Below, in pieces: positions 22,046 to 33,529 of a stretch of 64,000 nucleotides of DNA. Position 1 is the first letter of the stretch; each line of letters begins with the position of its first letter. A program made the position numbers and the translations under genes. The stretch comes from Vicia villosa (Eukaryota; Streptophyta; Magnoliopsida; Fabales; Fabaceae): positions 45,090,535-45,154,534 of the forward strand of contig NC_081182.1 of NCBI RefSeq assembly GCF_029867415.1. The letters run 5' to 3'. The notes below the pieces were generated by a model. It ran no database searches and was not told where the DNA came from. It saw only the letters and a list, made by a program, of their open reading frames with translations.

Positions 22046-24110
22046 TGGAGCATATTTGAAATTTTGCGTGGTGTGTAAGTGATCTATGGAGTGTATTGAG
22101 AAATTATTTAAATTAGCTATGCAAAAATCATTAAGTTTAAATTTTTATAGCTTAAATTTTTTGTTGTTTTTTAATTTTTTAGTTTTTCTATTTTAAATTT
22201 TTTTTGTCCCTGAGTTTTATTTCTCTTAATATTCTTATGGTCCACCTTCATTTTTGAAAATCTCAATATAACATAGAACTGGGCAGTCACGTCATATTTA
22301 ATCAATATTTTAATTCAAATTAATTAATTTTAGTTACTTTTTAGTTTTACATAATATTTTAATAAGAGTTGCTTTTAAGAAAGTAAGATAAATGAAAAGA
22401 TAACAATGTATATGCAGAGAATATAAAGATTTCAATCCAAAATAAAATGCAGAAAATAATTTAATGTAAAATTTTTTTAATTGATAAAAGATGGTGTTTG
22501 CTACCCTTGAACTATATAAGGTCATTTCCGCCCATTTTCTTAACCGATTTAGCCGGACTGAGTAAGATGGATTGCGGGTTAATATAAACAGTTTAATCGA
22601 ATTATTAGTAATTTTGATTTATATTGAATTTAAGATCTTTAATCAAACATAAATCCAATGTCCTACACATTCAACTACCATAACTAACAAATGTAGTTCC
22701 TGCGAACTAATGTGGACGGTACTCAATAGGATTAAAACTTGTCTACTAATCGAATTAGAACAGCCGAATATATAGCTACGTTACTGCTATTGTTGTAAAG
22801 GGATGAAATATCTTCATACAACTTGATACTAGTTCATCAACTCTCCCTTTTGCTCTTCGAAACTCAGCAAAACTAGTTCAACCTGAAATGAGAGTGAGAA
22901 CCAATCGTTAGTTGGTCCAGTGGTGATTAGTGCTGAATTTGATAGGGATTACCTTAGTACAAACATTGTAAATTATAAATTGTAAGGATATAATGTACAA
23001 AGGGGAAGGTACCTGCCGTCAAGAACAACACAACTCTCACATTCATATATTTTTTTGAACATACCATGCATATTACGTATTTAAATTTCAGTTAAGTTAT
23101 TTGAACATTTCCAACAATGTGTGCAAGGTAGAGCCAAGCAAGAGAAAGTCATAATAAAAAGTTAGAGCGTATATAAAATGAGCTAAAATATAGAATTAAC
23201 TATTAAATAATTGTGTCAGTTATCAAGAGCTATTAAATAATTGAGTCAAGCATAGCACCTTTTTGATTCAGGGTTTTCCCAAACTCAAGAGCTGTCATTC
23301 CACTTATAACTCAAGAGCTCCATAAATCTAACAATAAACCTTGCAACAACAAAAAAAATCAGTTTTTTTATAATAGCTTGAAAAAGTATTGATATCACTT
23401 AGAAGAATGTAATAAAGAAAACAAAGGATAAATAAGGTTGCACTCATTAGTGTGAGATTTGGCTATGATTCACCCTTTTCATTGAGATCCTGCAAAATCA
23501 ACATAGGATTCAGTTCATACTCCATCATGTGAAACATTATTACTGATACAAGAAGAGAAGCAGATATACGCCAACATATCATTTGCAAAAAAAATTCTTT
23601 TTATTTGCATGTATTTTAGGCTTGTAGGCCCTGAGGAAGGGAATGCTAGAAAACAAAGATCAGGCTAAAATAGTAGGAGTTAAAGAGAGAGATAGAGAAA
23701 GCAGCAAGATGACATTACTTGGATGCTTGCAAGACCATTTGATTCAGTCGCCGAATCTTCTTCCTTCTGTTTCTCTTTCTCAACAAAAAGCTTGGGCTTC
23801 CATGTAGTCTCTCAGTGTAATGCTGCAATCTTATCATCTTTAGCTATCAAAGCATTGCCCAAATCTCAATACCAATACCACCAATAGGCTCCAAATCAGG
23901 TTTTTTAAGCTCAAAGTTCCCAATACCCTTCAAAACAACAAGTCAGAATTCAAAACAACGAGTCAAAATTCAAAACAACAAGTCAGAATTCAAAACAACG
24001 AGTCAAAATTCAAAACAACAAATTCAAGCTTACTTTAATTAGAATAATGACCAACTCCAATTCACTCTTGAACACAAGAAAATGTTAACCTGATAGAAAA
24101 TGAACCACTT
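22046..24110. other. Mostly non-coding spacer with a possible two-exon gene remnant
   Basis: 22050-22700 is AT-rich without features. Between about 23720 and 23935 and again near 23460-23500, minus-strand segments read GIGNFELKKPDLEPIGGIGI, TTWKPKLFVEKEKQKEEDSA and, after an intron-like gap, DLNEKGES then a stop. They look like the last exons of a decayed gene I cannot name. Confidence 0.35.
23931..24026. repeat. 20-bp tandem repeat
   Basis: About 4.5 copies of a 20-bp unit alternate between CAAGTCAGAATTCAAAACAA and CGAGTCAAAATTCAAAACAA, giving a 40-bp higher-order period. It lies just upstream of the copia remnant. Confidence 0.8.
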
Positions 24111-24117
24111 AACTCTA

Positions 24118-24960
24118 CCTGTTGGTCTATGTCAATGACATCATCATCACTGGTAATGATAAGGATGGCACTGAGTGAGGTAAAGTAACATTTGTCTCTA
24201 CAATTCTAATCTAAAGATATGGGGCCACTGAAATATTTTTTTGGGGATTTAAGTTGCTCAATTCAAGAGTCGTGTGGCTATTACCCAACGAACATATGCT
24301 CTTGATATACCTGAGGGAATTGGCTTGCTTGATTATCAACCCAGTGACACTCTTATGAATTTAAATGTCAAACTACTACCATGTCAAGGGGAGCCACTGA
24401 AAGATCCTGGAAGATATCGATGTATAGTTGGCAAACTTAACTACCTCACAGCAATCAGACCAGACATTACATTTGTTGTCAATGTGGTTAGCCAATTTCT
24501 AAATGCTCTATGTGATGACCATTGGAACGGTGTGATTCGCATTCTTAAGTATATAAAGAGTGCATCGGGTAAAGGATTAATTTATGAAAACAAGGGTATC
24601 ACTCAAGTCGTGGGTTATTCTAATGTTGATTGGGCAGGATCACTGTCTGATAGAAGGTCCACTTTAGGGTATTGTATTCTCATTGGAGGAAATATGATCT
24701 CATGGCGGAGCAAGAAACAGAACATAGTTGCACGGTCTATTGCAGAAGCAGAATATAATGCTATGGCAGCAACAACATGTGAACTCACGCGGCTAAAACA
24801 ATTATTCCAACAACCCAAATTATGAGACATCAGGGCAATGGAACTAATTTGTGACAACCAAAATACACTTCATATCGCCTCCAATCCGGTTTTTCATGAA
24901 AGAACTAAGCACATAGACCGACTGACACTTTGTAAGAGATAAGGTTCTTTCAAAATAAAT
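24118..24960 (+). pseudogene. Ty1/copia RT tail and RNase H remnant
   Basis: The plus strand begins with LVYVNDIIITGND, the reverse-transcriptase YVDDI box with D changed to N. After a gap and frame change it enters an open frame from 24274. That frame reads LLPCQGEPLKDPGRYRC, NYLTAIRPDITFVVNVVSQF, the RNase H motif VGYSNVDWAGSLSDRRST, and IAEAEYNAMAATTCEL before a premature TGA at 24823-24825. A further piece ([20 protein letters not shown]) continues the same domain downstream. Gag, protease and integrase are absent. It is a dead 3' end of a copia element. Confidence 0.9.
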
Positions 24961-25088
24961 CGTAACTGATTTTATTGGTTCAAATGATCAATTTCCTAAC
25001 ATATTTAATAAATCCCTTAGAGGACCTCGACTTGAATCTATTTGTAACAAGTTTGGTGTATATAACACGTGTGCTCTAGTTTGAGGAG

Positions 25089-25272
25089 TGTTAGAATTAA
25101 TTATGATTGTAGATATTCTAGTGATTGATAGTATTCCTAGACTAAACAATTTCCTAGGATAGTGCTTGTTCCTTATCTAGGTTATTGCTTATTCATTAAA
25201 CTTCAATGTAATTATTGTAACACTGTTATAAATACAAGTAGTGTAATCTTGCTTAAGACATTCAGAATTTAC
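25089..25272 (+). repeat. Probable 3' LTR of the copia remnant
   Basis: TGTTAGAATTAATTATG follows a purine-rich TTTGAGGAG stretch expected of a polypurine tract. The block contains TATAAATACAAGTAGTG (promoter-like) and ends near AATTTACA. The end is set by the point where DNA shared with the mTERF copy B 3' flank begins. There is no partner LTR in the window. Confidence 0.55.
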
Positions 25273-25675
25273 AAGATTCTATATATGGATTGGTTAATAT
25301 ATCCACAGCAAAGCAGGAAATATTAGCAGTAGAAACATACACTAAAGTCATGTATGGATTGGTTGGTATATGCACAGCAAAGCAGGACATATTAGCAGTA
25401 GTTGTTTGTGAATAATAAATAATTTTACAGTAGAAATAGGCTACTTCTAAAACATACTATTGTCTTGATGTCACTTTATCTTTTTATTCTTCTCTTCTAT
25501 CAGCAAAATAGGCTCTTTTTCATTAACTTATTTTGGGATGAAAGGCCTTGAGTCATAAGGAATACAACAAAATAAATAAGGACAGCAAAACTAAGGTGCA
25601 AGGAAAAGGAAAACAAATTTAGATTTTACACAAGCCTTTTTTTTGGCTTAGCAGCAAAGTTCTTATTTGAAACAA
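25273..25675. repeat. 3' flank of mTERF copy C, shared with copies B and D
   Basis: It contains two copies of CACAGCAAAGCAGGAAATATT/ACATATT about 73 bp apart, as at 17985-18095. It also has the phrase ATGAAAGGCCTTGAGTCATA, shared with 39495-39515 beside copy D. A copia 3' end inserted at its left edge. Confidence 0.7.
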
Positions 25676-27173
25676 CTAAAAGCTGATTGATAGACATTTG
25701 TCCGTCTTTATTTCATACCTATGCTTAAATCTGTCATCTAACTTGTATCCAAGAATTGCAGGAAAATCCAGCAACTCCTTAATGTCACGATCCATCTCCT
25801 CTGTGAAATACTTCATCTTCTTCTCTAGAGAGGCGTGATTATACTGCAGTGTCGATGGATGCTTCTTACACATAGCAAAAATTTCTTTGGACGACAACCC
25901 AAAATTCAAGAACAAACTCACCACCTTTTGCATATTCTCACAGTTTGTTCTAGAAGAAGCCTTGATCACCACGGCCAACTCTTTCGTCCTATATCGATAC
26001 CCAATCTTGACCAAAAACGAAAGCATAAACATAAGGTTATTGACCGACATGCCCAAAAACATTGGCGCTCTGATCAAGAATTTAAACATATCGCCCGAGT
26101 CTAACCCACAATCCTTGAGAAATTGTAATTTAGGACGCAGTTTCCTCTCTCTACTACTATTGAAAAGAGATGGATACACCAACACTATCCTAAATATTTG
26201 TTGATCATCAAGTTCTGCAAAAGACCTCAAGAACTCTATTTGTTCTTCAAGACGTTCTGTCCTTAAATTCATGATCGGAGGGAACACATTCACCACTTTC
26301 CCAACACTATCCTCATCTCCGCCACTTAACTCAGTAAGAACCCTGAATCTCGGTTTCAGCTGACTATCCAAATCATAGTTGAGAGTTGAAGGGCGCTTCA
26401 CAATCAAATCAACGCCACCAAATCGTTTTAAGAAACTAATTACACTTTCAATTTCTTCCATTGACCTATGACAAATTGCCTTTGACAAACTCACTTTGTT
26501 AAGCACATGTCCAATCTTATCAACCCCAATTCCACTGTCAATAAGCAATTGAACCTTCTGAAGAAAATCAGATAATTCTTTTGGCTCTTTAGCCGATAAA
26601 AGACGTTTCACCTTAGATTCCTTAACCTGTCCTTGCAATTCATTTCTCAAAAAGTATAACAATGGGTCAATTTCATTTGAAGTTAGCATATTTAATTGCT
26701 TTGTAACTATGTGATTGATGGACATACGACCTAACCCAAGAGATTTTAAAGAAAGAATGCGATCCCGCAATAAATCTAGTTGTATCGAGGTCAGTTCGGA
26801 AGCATTGCTCAAGAGCAAATTGGCTTCCTCAAAGCTGATACCGATTTCTTGAAACAAAGTGACAAGTCTGACTGCAAATGAAACAAAAAATAATAGTAAG
26901 AAGATTGCTTATAAAGTGTTTGAGAAAATGCGTGTGAGAAATTTATTTACCGTATTGGAAGTCGAGATTGGGAGTGTGGGAACTGCAGCGGCAGTGGATG
27001 GAGGGCCGAAATTGGAAAAGGAGATAGTTGCTGTTTGGTGGTTGTGATTTGGTGAGTGGAAAGATAAAGGGCTGAGTTTGAAGATGAGGGGAAAAGGTTG
27101 AGGGTTGACGGGAATGTGAAGAAGAGCAATGGCATGGAGGATTTGAGAATAGAGGGAGTGCTGCTAATGCCAT
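25676..27173 (-). CDS. mTERF family protein (MTEF18-like), copy C, altered C-terminus
   Basis: Exons 27173-26951 and 26871-25676 (minus) join through a 79-bp GT-AG intron into a 472-aa frame. The transit-like N-terminus (MALAALPLFSNPPCHCSSSH) and the helical mTERF repeats are intact to DDRFKHRYEI. Relative to copies B and D, 13 bases are missing near 25700 (TTTGTCCGTC instead of TTTGTCCCCCGCATG...). The frame therefore shifts and ends KTDKCLSISF; the usual tail containing QISLNQLLTVSSENF is lost. The tail lies outside the recognisable repeats, so function may survive. Middle residues (KRFGGVDLIVKRP) match copy B, while NVFPPIMNLRTERLEEQIEF matches copy D. Confidence 0.75.
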
Positions 27174-28585
27174 TTCTCTAACCAGAAATTACGACAAGGG
27201 ATGACCGCGCCTCCACGCACGGCATGTGTGGTTTATATGGATTGTGGGTGCAAACTGCGAAGTGCCGCCCTATCTATCTATGAATAGAAAATGTATTGCA
27301 TTAAAGCTTAATTTAGCCTCTCGACAATCATCACTACTCCATTATTAATATTCTTCTAAGTAAAATTGACTATGCAATTCTTGAACTTTAAAATTTTAAA
27401 AAGTTAAATTAATTTGAACGAAAACATAAGAATAGATATTTATAGTAAATAGATCTTAATTCAAATAATTTATACTATTAAGTTTGTTAAATAATTGAAA
27501 CCTTACAATATATAATTTGTTTACTTAGAAGAATCCTAATAATAGTGATGGTTGTCTTAATTATTAGTAGTTAGAGTCTAGAGGGATATTTTATGGCGGT
27601 TACTGACAGTGTTTAAATTAGTAGTCCGAATAGTGGCCAAAACATTTGTAGTGGTTAGAGTAGTAGTGTTCAATGGTTAGAGTCATAATTGTTGACAGTA
27701 GTTAGAGTGGTAATTAGAGGTGAATGAAGTTATAATTTGTAATTGTCTAAGTATTGACTAGATGTGGTAAGAATTTTGGTTGACACTGGTAAAAACAATA
27801 GTCATAATGATAATTAGTGGTTATCATAATCCTATATAATAAAGTGGAGGTTGGATGTGGTCGGTGGTAGTCAAAATGATGGTTCGAGCAATAGTCGGCG
27901 GTGGCCATTATGGTTGTTTCTTAAGGTCATATATAGTAATGGTTGTAGTGGTAGTCGGTGATAAACTGATTGTTGATGGTCAATGTGATGGTCATTGATG
28001 GCTAGTGGATGTGGATGGAGTGATGACCTTATGTGGCACGGGTGGTAGTCATAATAGTAAATGGTGGATAGATTGAAGATCATAGATAAGTAAAGTGGTA
28101 GTTATAGTGATGATTGATTGTGACCGTCGATGGTGAATTTGTAGCAATAAAACAAAAACATAAATTATAAACCATTTAAAAAATTTTAAGTTTTAATGGA
28201 AAAACTATTTTGAAATTAAATTAAAAAATTATTTCAACTCTATTTTTGGGGAATAAATTTGAAATTTGAAATTTAATTCCTTCTAAAAAATTGAAATTTA
28301 TTTTAAAATCAAAAACTAAAATTTGACAATTATTTAATTCTTAATTTATTTATTTTTTGTCAAAATAAAGATTAAACTTAAAAAAACAACCCTAATTTTG
28401 TTTTATAAATTATTAAAATATAGTATGAGCAAAAATTGTTGCAAATTAATTTAAAATAATTTATTATTTTTGACTGCATATTTAAAAAGTAATAATTTTA
28501 CAATACTTAAATATGTAATTGTCTCCAATTTGGATGCATTAGTATTCACTTTTCTTACATTTTATCAAATTAATATTAATTATGT
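27174..28585. other. Upstream flank of copy C, then low-complexity spacer
   Basis: 27174-27440 is shared with the upstream side of copy D (GACTATGCAATTCTTGAACTT against GACTATGCAATTCTAGAACTT). 27560-28130 is rich in GTGGTTAGAGTAGTAG-type GT/GGT units, a degenerate simple repeat. 28140-28585 is AT-rich. No gene is seen. Confidence 0.5.
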
Positions 28586-28589
28586 TATT

Positions 28590-29990
28590 GTATTTAAGAA
28601 AAACGATGGATCTTGATATAGAATCCATAGAAAGACACTTGCGATGAGAGCTCATTATCCTTCATGCATGTTTAAAGATCATTAGAGTTAAATAGATATA
28701 TAAGATAAAATATAATGAGAAGTACAAGATCAAATTAGTGGCAAAAGTATATTCTCAAAAGTATGGTATTGACTAAAATGTGGTGTTTGCACATATTGCT
28801 AGATGATATATCATACGAACTATCTTGACAGTTGTAGCTAGTAATATCTTACGTGTTTTTCAACTTGATGTAAAAAGAGATTTCTTACATAGTAAGCTAG
28901 CTGAGAATGTGTACATTGATGGACCTTATAATATCATAAAGGCGTACTTGTATGGTTTATAAGTTGAGAAATTTTCTCTATGGTTTGATACAAGCTCCAA
29001 GAGCTTTGCATAGTAAGATAGTTTCTTACTTACGCATGCTAGAAGTGCCCTTATGAACATACATTGTTATTTAAGCATAATTCTCATTATTAGCTTGTTG
29101 TACGTGGTTTATCTTATATATACTAATAATGATTTGCAAATGAGTTATGAATTTAAACAATCTATAAAAAGAGAGTTTTTTGTGACTGATTCAGGTATAA
29201 TGATGCACTTTTTGGGCATTGAGGTAAATCAAAGTACGAATGGAATTTCCATACATCAAAAAACATATGTAACAAGGATTTTGTCTAGATTTGCAATGGA
29301 AGGGTGCAACAAAGTTCGTCGTCGAATTACTCCTCCATGCAGACTAGTGAAAGTTGAAAATGGAAAAGCTTCAAATGCTACCTCTTACAAACAAATGGTT
29401 AAGTGTTTAATGTATATACTAGCTACAATACTTGATATTGCATTATCAATATTCTTGGTGGCTAGGTATATGGAAAGTATATCTGATATGCATCGGTAAA
29501 AGAATCTTGACATATTTGAAAGGTACCTTGAGCCTTGGCGTTTCGTAGAAGAGTGAAGATGCAAGTGATTTGCAAATGCAAGACTAGACAAACTCAGGTT
29601 ATGCTGGTGATAGTGTTGCAAGAAAGTGAGCATAAGTGCATGGCTTGAACTTTGGCTCTAGAGCAATCTCATGGTCCTCAAAGAACCAATCCATTGTCAC
29701 TTTGTCCACCATATATGCAAAATTTATTGTTATTGCATCTTATGCTTATCAAGGAGTTTGGTTGAGAAATGTTCTATGTCATTTGAAGGTAAATCAGAAG
29801 AAGGGTTAAGTCATTCTTTATGATAATAGTTCCTCCATCAATCTATCAAAAAATCATATTATGCATTGGAGACGCAAATATATTGATGTTAGATTTCTCT
29901 TACTTAGAGACCTCACTAAGGATGAAGTAATTGAGCCCAGACATTGTAGCACACGTGATCAGCTAGTTGATATAGTTACTTAACCATTAA
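28590..29990 (+). pseudogene. Ty1/copia RT-RNase H remnant, multiply broken
   Basis: Plus-strand fragments in several frames read KYKIKLVAKVYSQKYGIDXN-like sequence near 28720, ILRVFQLDVKRDFLHSKLAE near 28850, and VTDSGIMMHFLGIEVNQSTN near 29180. The end near 29930 is EPRHCSTRDQLVDIVT followed by a stop where the family has TKPL. Stops and frameshifts are frequent, and no LTR is found. It is an older insertion than the copia remnant at 24.1 kb and belongs to a different lineage by sequence. Confidence 0.85.
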
Positions 29991-30752
29991 AACTTGGTTC
30001 GTTTTAGAGATTAAGGAATGGCTTTTGGATGAATGGTTTGTATAATATAAATTGATTCTTTTGTTAGGAAGGTTTGTTAAGTAGTTTTGCCTTTGGAATT
30101 TTTTTGGGCCTATTTGTGTTTTGAAACTTGTTCATCGTATTAGTTAGAGCATCTCCACTGGTAGAAATTTTCTTGGTTGCTTGTGTCATAATTTGTGGGT
30201 TCAAATTGTCACATTGCATTTAAACTTATATTTATATAAAATTTAAATTTATAAACATATATAAACGTAATTATATAAAATTAATTAAATAAATATTATT
30301 TAATTACATTTGTAATAAATTTATTTATATATAATATTTAAATAATATTGTAAATAGTAATAATAATTATTATATATTAATAACGTAAATAATAATAGTT
30401 ATTATTAATGTTTTTGTTTAATATTATTATAATAATATTAATAATAAATAAATATTAATAATAAATAAATATTAATAAAAACGTACCATTAAATAAATAT
30501 ATTTAATTTAGTTATTAATAAATAAAACTATATAATAAATAAATAAATAAATAAAACAAATAAATAAAGTAATATATTAATAAAAATAGGATAATAAATG
30601 TTATGTAATAAAATTAAAATTTGTAATTGAAATAAATTATTAATAAATAAATATTAATAAATAAATAATGTATTAATAATAATAAACATATATGATTTAT
30701 ATTATATTTGAAAAATGGTAGAAAATATGATACATAAATATTTCGTCTGTAA
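29991..30752. other. AT-rich spacer
   Basis: Dominated by AATAATAAATA-type repeats at 30240-30720. At about 30147 the phrase GAGCATCTCCACTGGTAG resembles the terminus of a MITE, but no partner end was found. Confidence 0.4.
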
Positions 30753-30769
30753 CTTAGTCCAAGAAGCAT

Positions 30770-30816
30770 GTATGGCACAGTGGTTGAAAATGTCTACCAT
30801 AAAATAACTGTTAGGT
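30770..30816 (+). repeat. 5' part of a tRNA-derived SINE (A box), interrupted
   Basis: TGGCACAGTGG (30773-30783) fits a Pol III A box. The B box starts 31 bases later but is cut by the hAT element after GGT; it resumes at 35752. Rejoined, the two parts read GGTTCGAACCCC, a good B box. The 3' body of the SINE would extend beyond 35760; its end is unclear. Confidence 0.6.
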
Positions 30817-31461
30817 CAGGCCCGGTCATAAGGCAAGGCGAGAAAGGCTCCTGCCTAGGGCCTCTAATTTTTCTTTACTTACAAGGCCTAATATGTACCG
30901 CTATGATAATAATTACTATGTACACTATGTCATTAAAACCTCGTGTACAGTTTTTATGGTGCTTTGTGCTAAGACTATGTACAATGGTTACATTATTCAA
31001 CACCCTACTTTTTCTCTTTTTATCTTCCACATCATCTTCTCTCTCTTCCACCTAATAATTCAACACCTATTCAATTTTTTTTCACTACAATGGTTTTGTT
31101 TAATAAAATTCAACACCCTACCCCACATCATATTCTTATTTTCTTTTAAAGTTTTGTTTTTATGATTATATATTAATATCTATTATCAATTAAAATTAAA
31201 TTAAAATAATTAATATTTAAACTTTTTTTTTTAAATTTAATAATTTATTTATTTTTTCTAATTTTCTATTCTTAATTTTTTTTCTTGCAAGTAATAAATA
31301 AGAGATGTAAAAATAGTTATTTTTTAAAAAAATAAAATTATAAAAAAACTTAAAAATGCAATAAATACACTAAACACACAACACACTAAAAAAGAAACAC
31401 ACAAAAAATGAAACACACATAATTTAATTAGTACAATAGACTCGGCTCACAAACAATTTAT

Positions 31462-32427
31462 TTAATCATGAAATATTCCGAACTTTTCCCATATGTGTTT
31501 GACTAGATCTGCTTGCAATTCGTGATGTACATTTGAATCACGCATCACAGATCTAGCACGCACGTGATTCGCAAATGCAGGTAGCACCTCGGTCGAGAAT
31601 GACTCCGGTGTACTAGACTCACTTGCCTCAGATTGATCATAATCTGTCCAATTTTGAGCATATATATCTCGTTCATCCTCAACAATCATATTATTTAATA
31701 TGATACATGACCTCATGATGAGAGCCAAATCGTTTATGTCCCACAAACGGGCTGGTTCGCGGATGATTTTAAATCGAGCCTGCAACACCCCAAATGCACG
31801 TTCGATGTCCTTCCGACATCCCTCCTGATATTTTGCAAATAACTTATCTGGTTCACTTTGAGGAAGTCTAATTGATTTGACGAAAGTTGGATAAGAAGGG
31901 TAGATACCATCAGCAAGATAGTATGCCATATTATACGGTCGTTGATTCACAAAGAAGTTCACTTTTGGAGTATTTCCCTGTTCAACATCATCGAACACAG
32001 GTGAACGATCTAAAACATTTATATCGTTCAATGTGCCCGGACATCCAAAAAAGGCATGCCAAATCCATAAATCATAAGTTGCAACTGCTTCAAGAATAAC
32101 AGTGGTGGTTCCCTTATCTCCCCGGGTAAATTGACCTTCCCATGCTGTAGGACAATTTTTCCATTCCCAGTGCATGCAATCAATACTGCCAATCATCCCC
32201 GGGAACCCCCGCATTTCACTAACACGCAGTATTCTTTGCAGGTCATCTTGAGTTGGGGCTCTGAGGTACACTGGCTCATACAAATGTATGATTCCTTTAC
32301 AGAATCTACGTAAGCACTCCGATGCTGTAGTACCTCCTATTTTGATGTATTCATCGACCGCATCGGCCGCCACACCATATGCTAACATTCGCATGGCTGT
32401 GGTACATTTTGCTAATGGAGATATACC
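31462..32427 (-). pseudogene. Harbinger DDE transposase, N-terminus lost
   Basis: The minus-strand frame can be read from GISPLAKCTTAMRMLAYG (32427) to the stop at 31462, about 321 codons. Counting from MRMLAYG, the catalytic triad is visible: D72 in GSIDCMHW, D124 in GTLNDINVLD and E198 in KDIERAFGVLQARF. All belong to the plant Harbinger (DDE_4) domain. Upstream of GISPL the frame meets TGA at about 32436, and the normal ~80-100 residue N-terminal region is not recognisable. A shifted frame gives only a short piece (EAYKRQSEKK). The catalytic core is therefore intact but the 5' end is broken or rearranged. Confidence 0.85.
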
Positions 32428-32628
32428 TTCTTTTCAGACTGCCTTTTGTAAGCTTCAATATCAAAAGGAAATTCTGTAGGATCCATTGATATTTTTGGTA
32501 CATCAATAGAAGAATGAGCTCCCATTTATAAGAAATTAAAATACAAATAATATGACCAAATAATATGACCAAATAATATGACCAAATAATGTGACAAAAT
32601 AAGAAGACCAAATAATATGACAAAATAG

Positions 32629-32870
32629 AAATTCACATGCATTGATGGTTCATTTGTCATATATGTATAGTAAATTCACATGCATTGATGGTTCATTTGT
32701 CATATATGTATAGTAAATTCACATGCATTGATGGTTCATTTGTCATATATGTATAGTAAATTCACATGCATTGATGGTTCATTTGTCATATATGTATAGT
32801 AAATTCACATGCATTGATGGTTCATTTGTCATATATGTATGGTAAACTCACATGCATTGGTGGTTCGTTC
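32629..32870. repeat. 43-bp tandem repeat, six units
   Basis: The unit begins AAATTCACATGCATTGATGG and recurs with an exact 43-bp step (ATTG at 32641, 32684, 32727, 32770, 32813 and 32856); the last unit is diverged. It lies between the Harbinger transposase and ORF1, in the region expected to hold their 5' ends. Confidence 0.9.
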
Positions 32871-32989
32871 TTCATTTATTTTTTTATCTTAATGGAGTTC
32901 TCTAAATATAAGAATGAGACTCACATGCATTGATAAGTCTTATTCTCATCCAAATCGACAAGGTAATTATTTAGGGAGTATATATTCCA

Positions 32990-33527
32990 AATGATGTGAC
33001 TAAATAATGTGACAAAATAAGAATCAAAGTACAAACTACAAACAAATAGTGTGACAAAATAGGAAGATCAAATAATGTGACAACATGGAAATCAAAATAC
33101 AAACTACAAATAACGACTTGACAAAATAGGAAGACCAAATAATGTGACAACATAGAAATAAAAATACAAACTACAAATAACGACTTGACAAAATAGGAAG
33201 ACCAAATATTGTGACAACATAGAAATCAAAATACAAACTACAAATAACGACTTGACAAAATAGGAAGACCAAATAATGTGACAACATAGAAATCAAAATA
33301 CAAACTACAAATAACGACTTGACAAAATAGGAAGACCAAATATTGTGACAACATAGAAATCAAAATACAAACTACAAATAACGACTTGACAAAATAGGAA
33401 GACCAAATATTGTGACAACATAGAAATCAAAATACAAACTACAAATAACGACTTGACAAAATAGGAAGACCAAATATTGTGACAACATAGAAATCAAAAT
33501 ACAAACTACAAATAACGACTTGACAAC
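32990..33527. repeat. 67-bp tandem repeat, about eight units
   Basis: GACTTGAC recurs at 33115, 33182, 33249, 33316, 33383, 33450 and 33517, an exact 67-bp period. The unit contains AGGAAGACCAAATA and GTGACAACATAGAAAT. The first unit (before 33060) is diverged. A related 14-bp motif (ATATGACCAAATAA) is repeated at 32545-32600. The array ends four codons from the stop of ORF1. Confidence 0.9.
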
Positions 33528-33529
33528 AC

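Noticed and set aside
25835..26204. Plus-strand frames within mTERF copies
   Set aside because: Antisense shadows of the conserved minus-strand gene, recurring in each copy at the same place.
32629..33527. Regular repeats that could suggest a CRISPR array
   Set aside because: Units are contiguous and identical throughout without unique spacers, and the host is a plant; these are tandem repeats.
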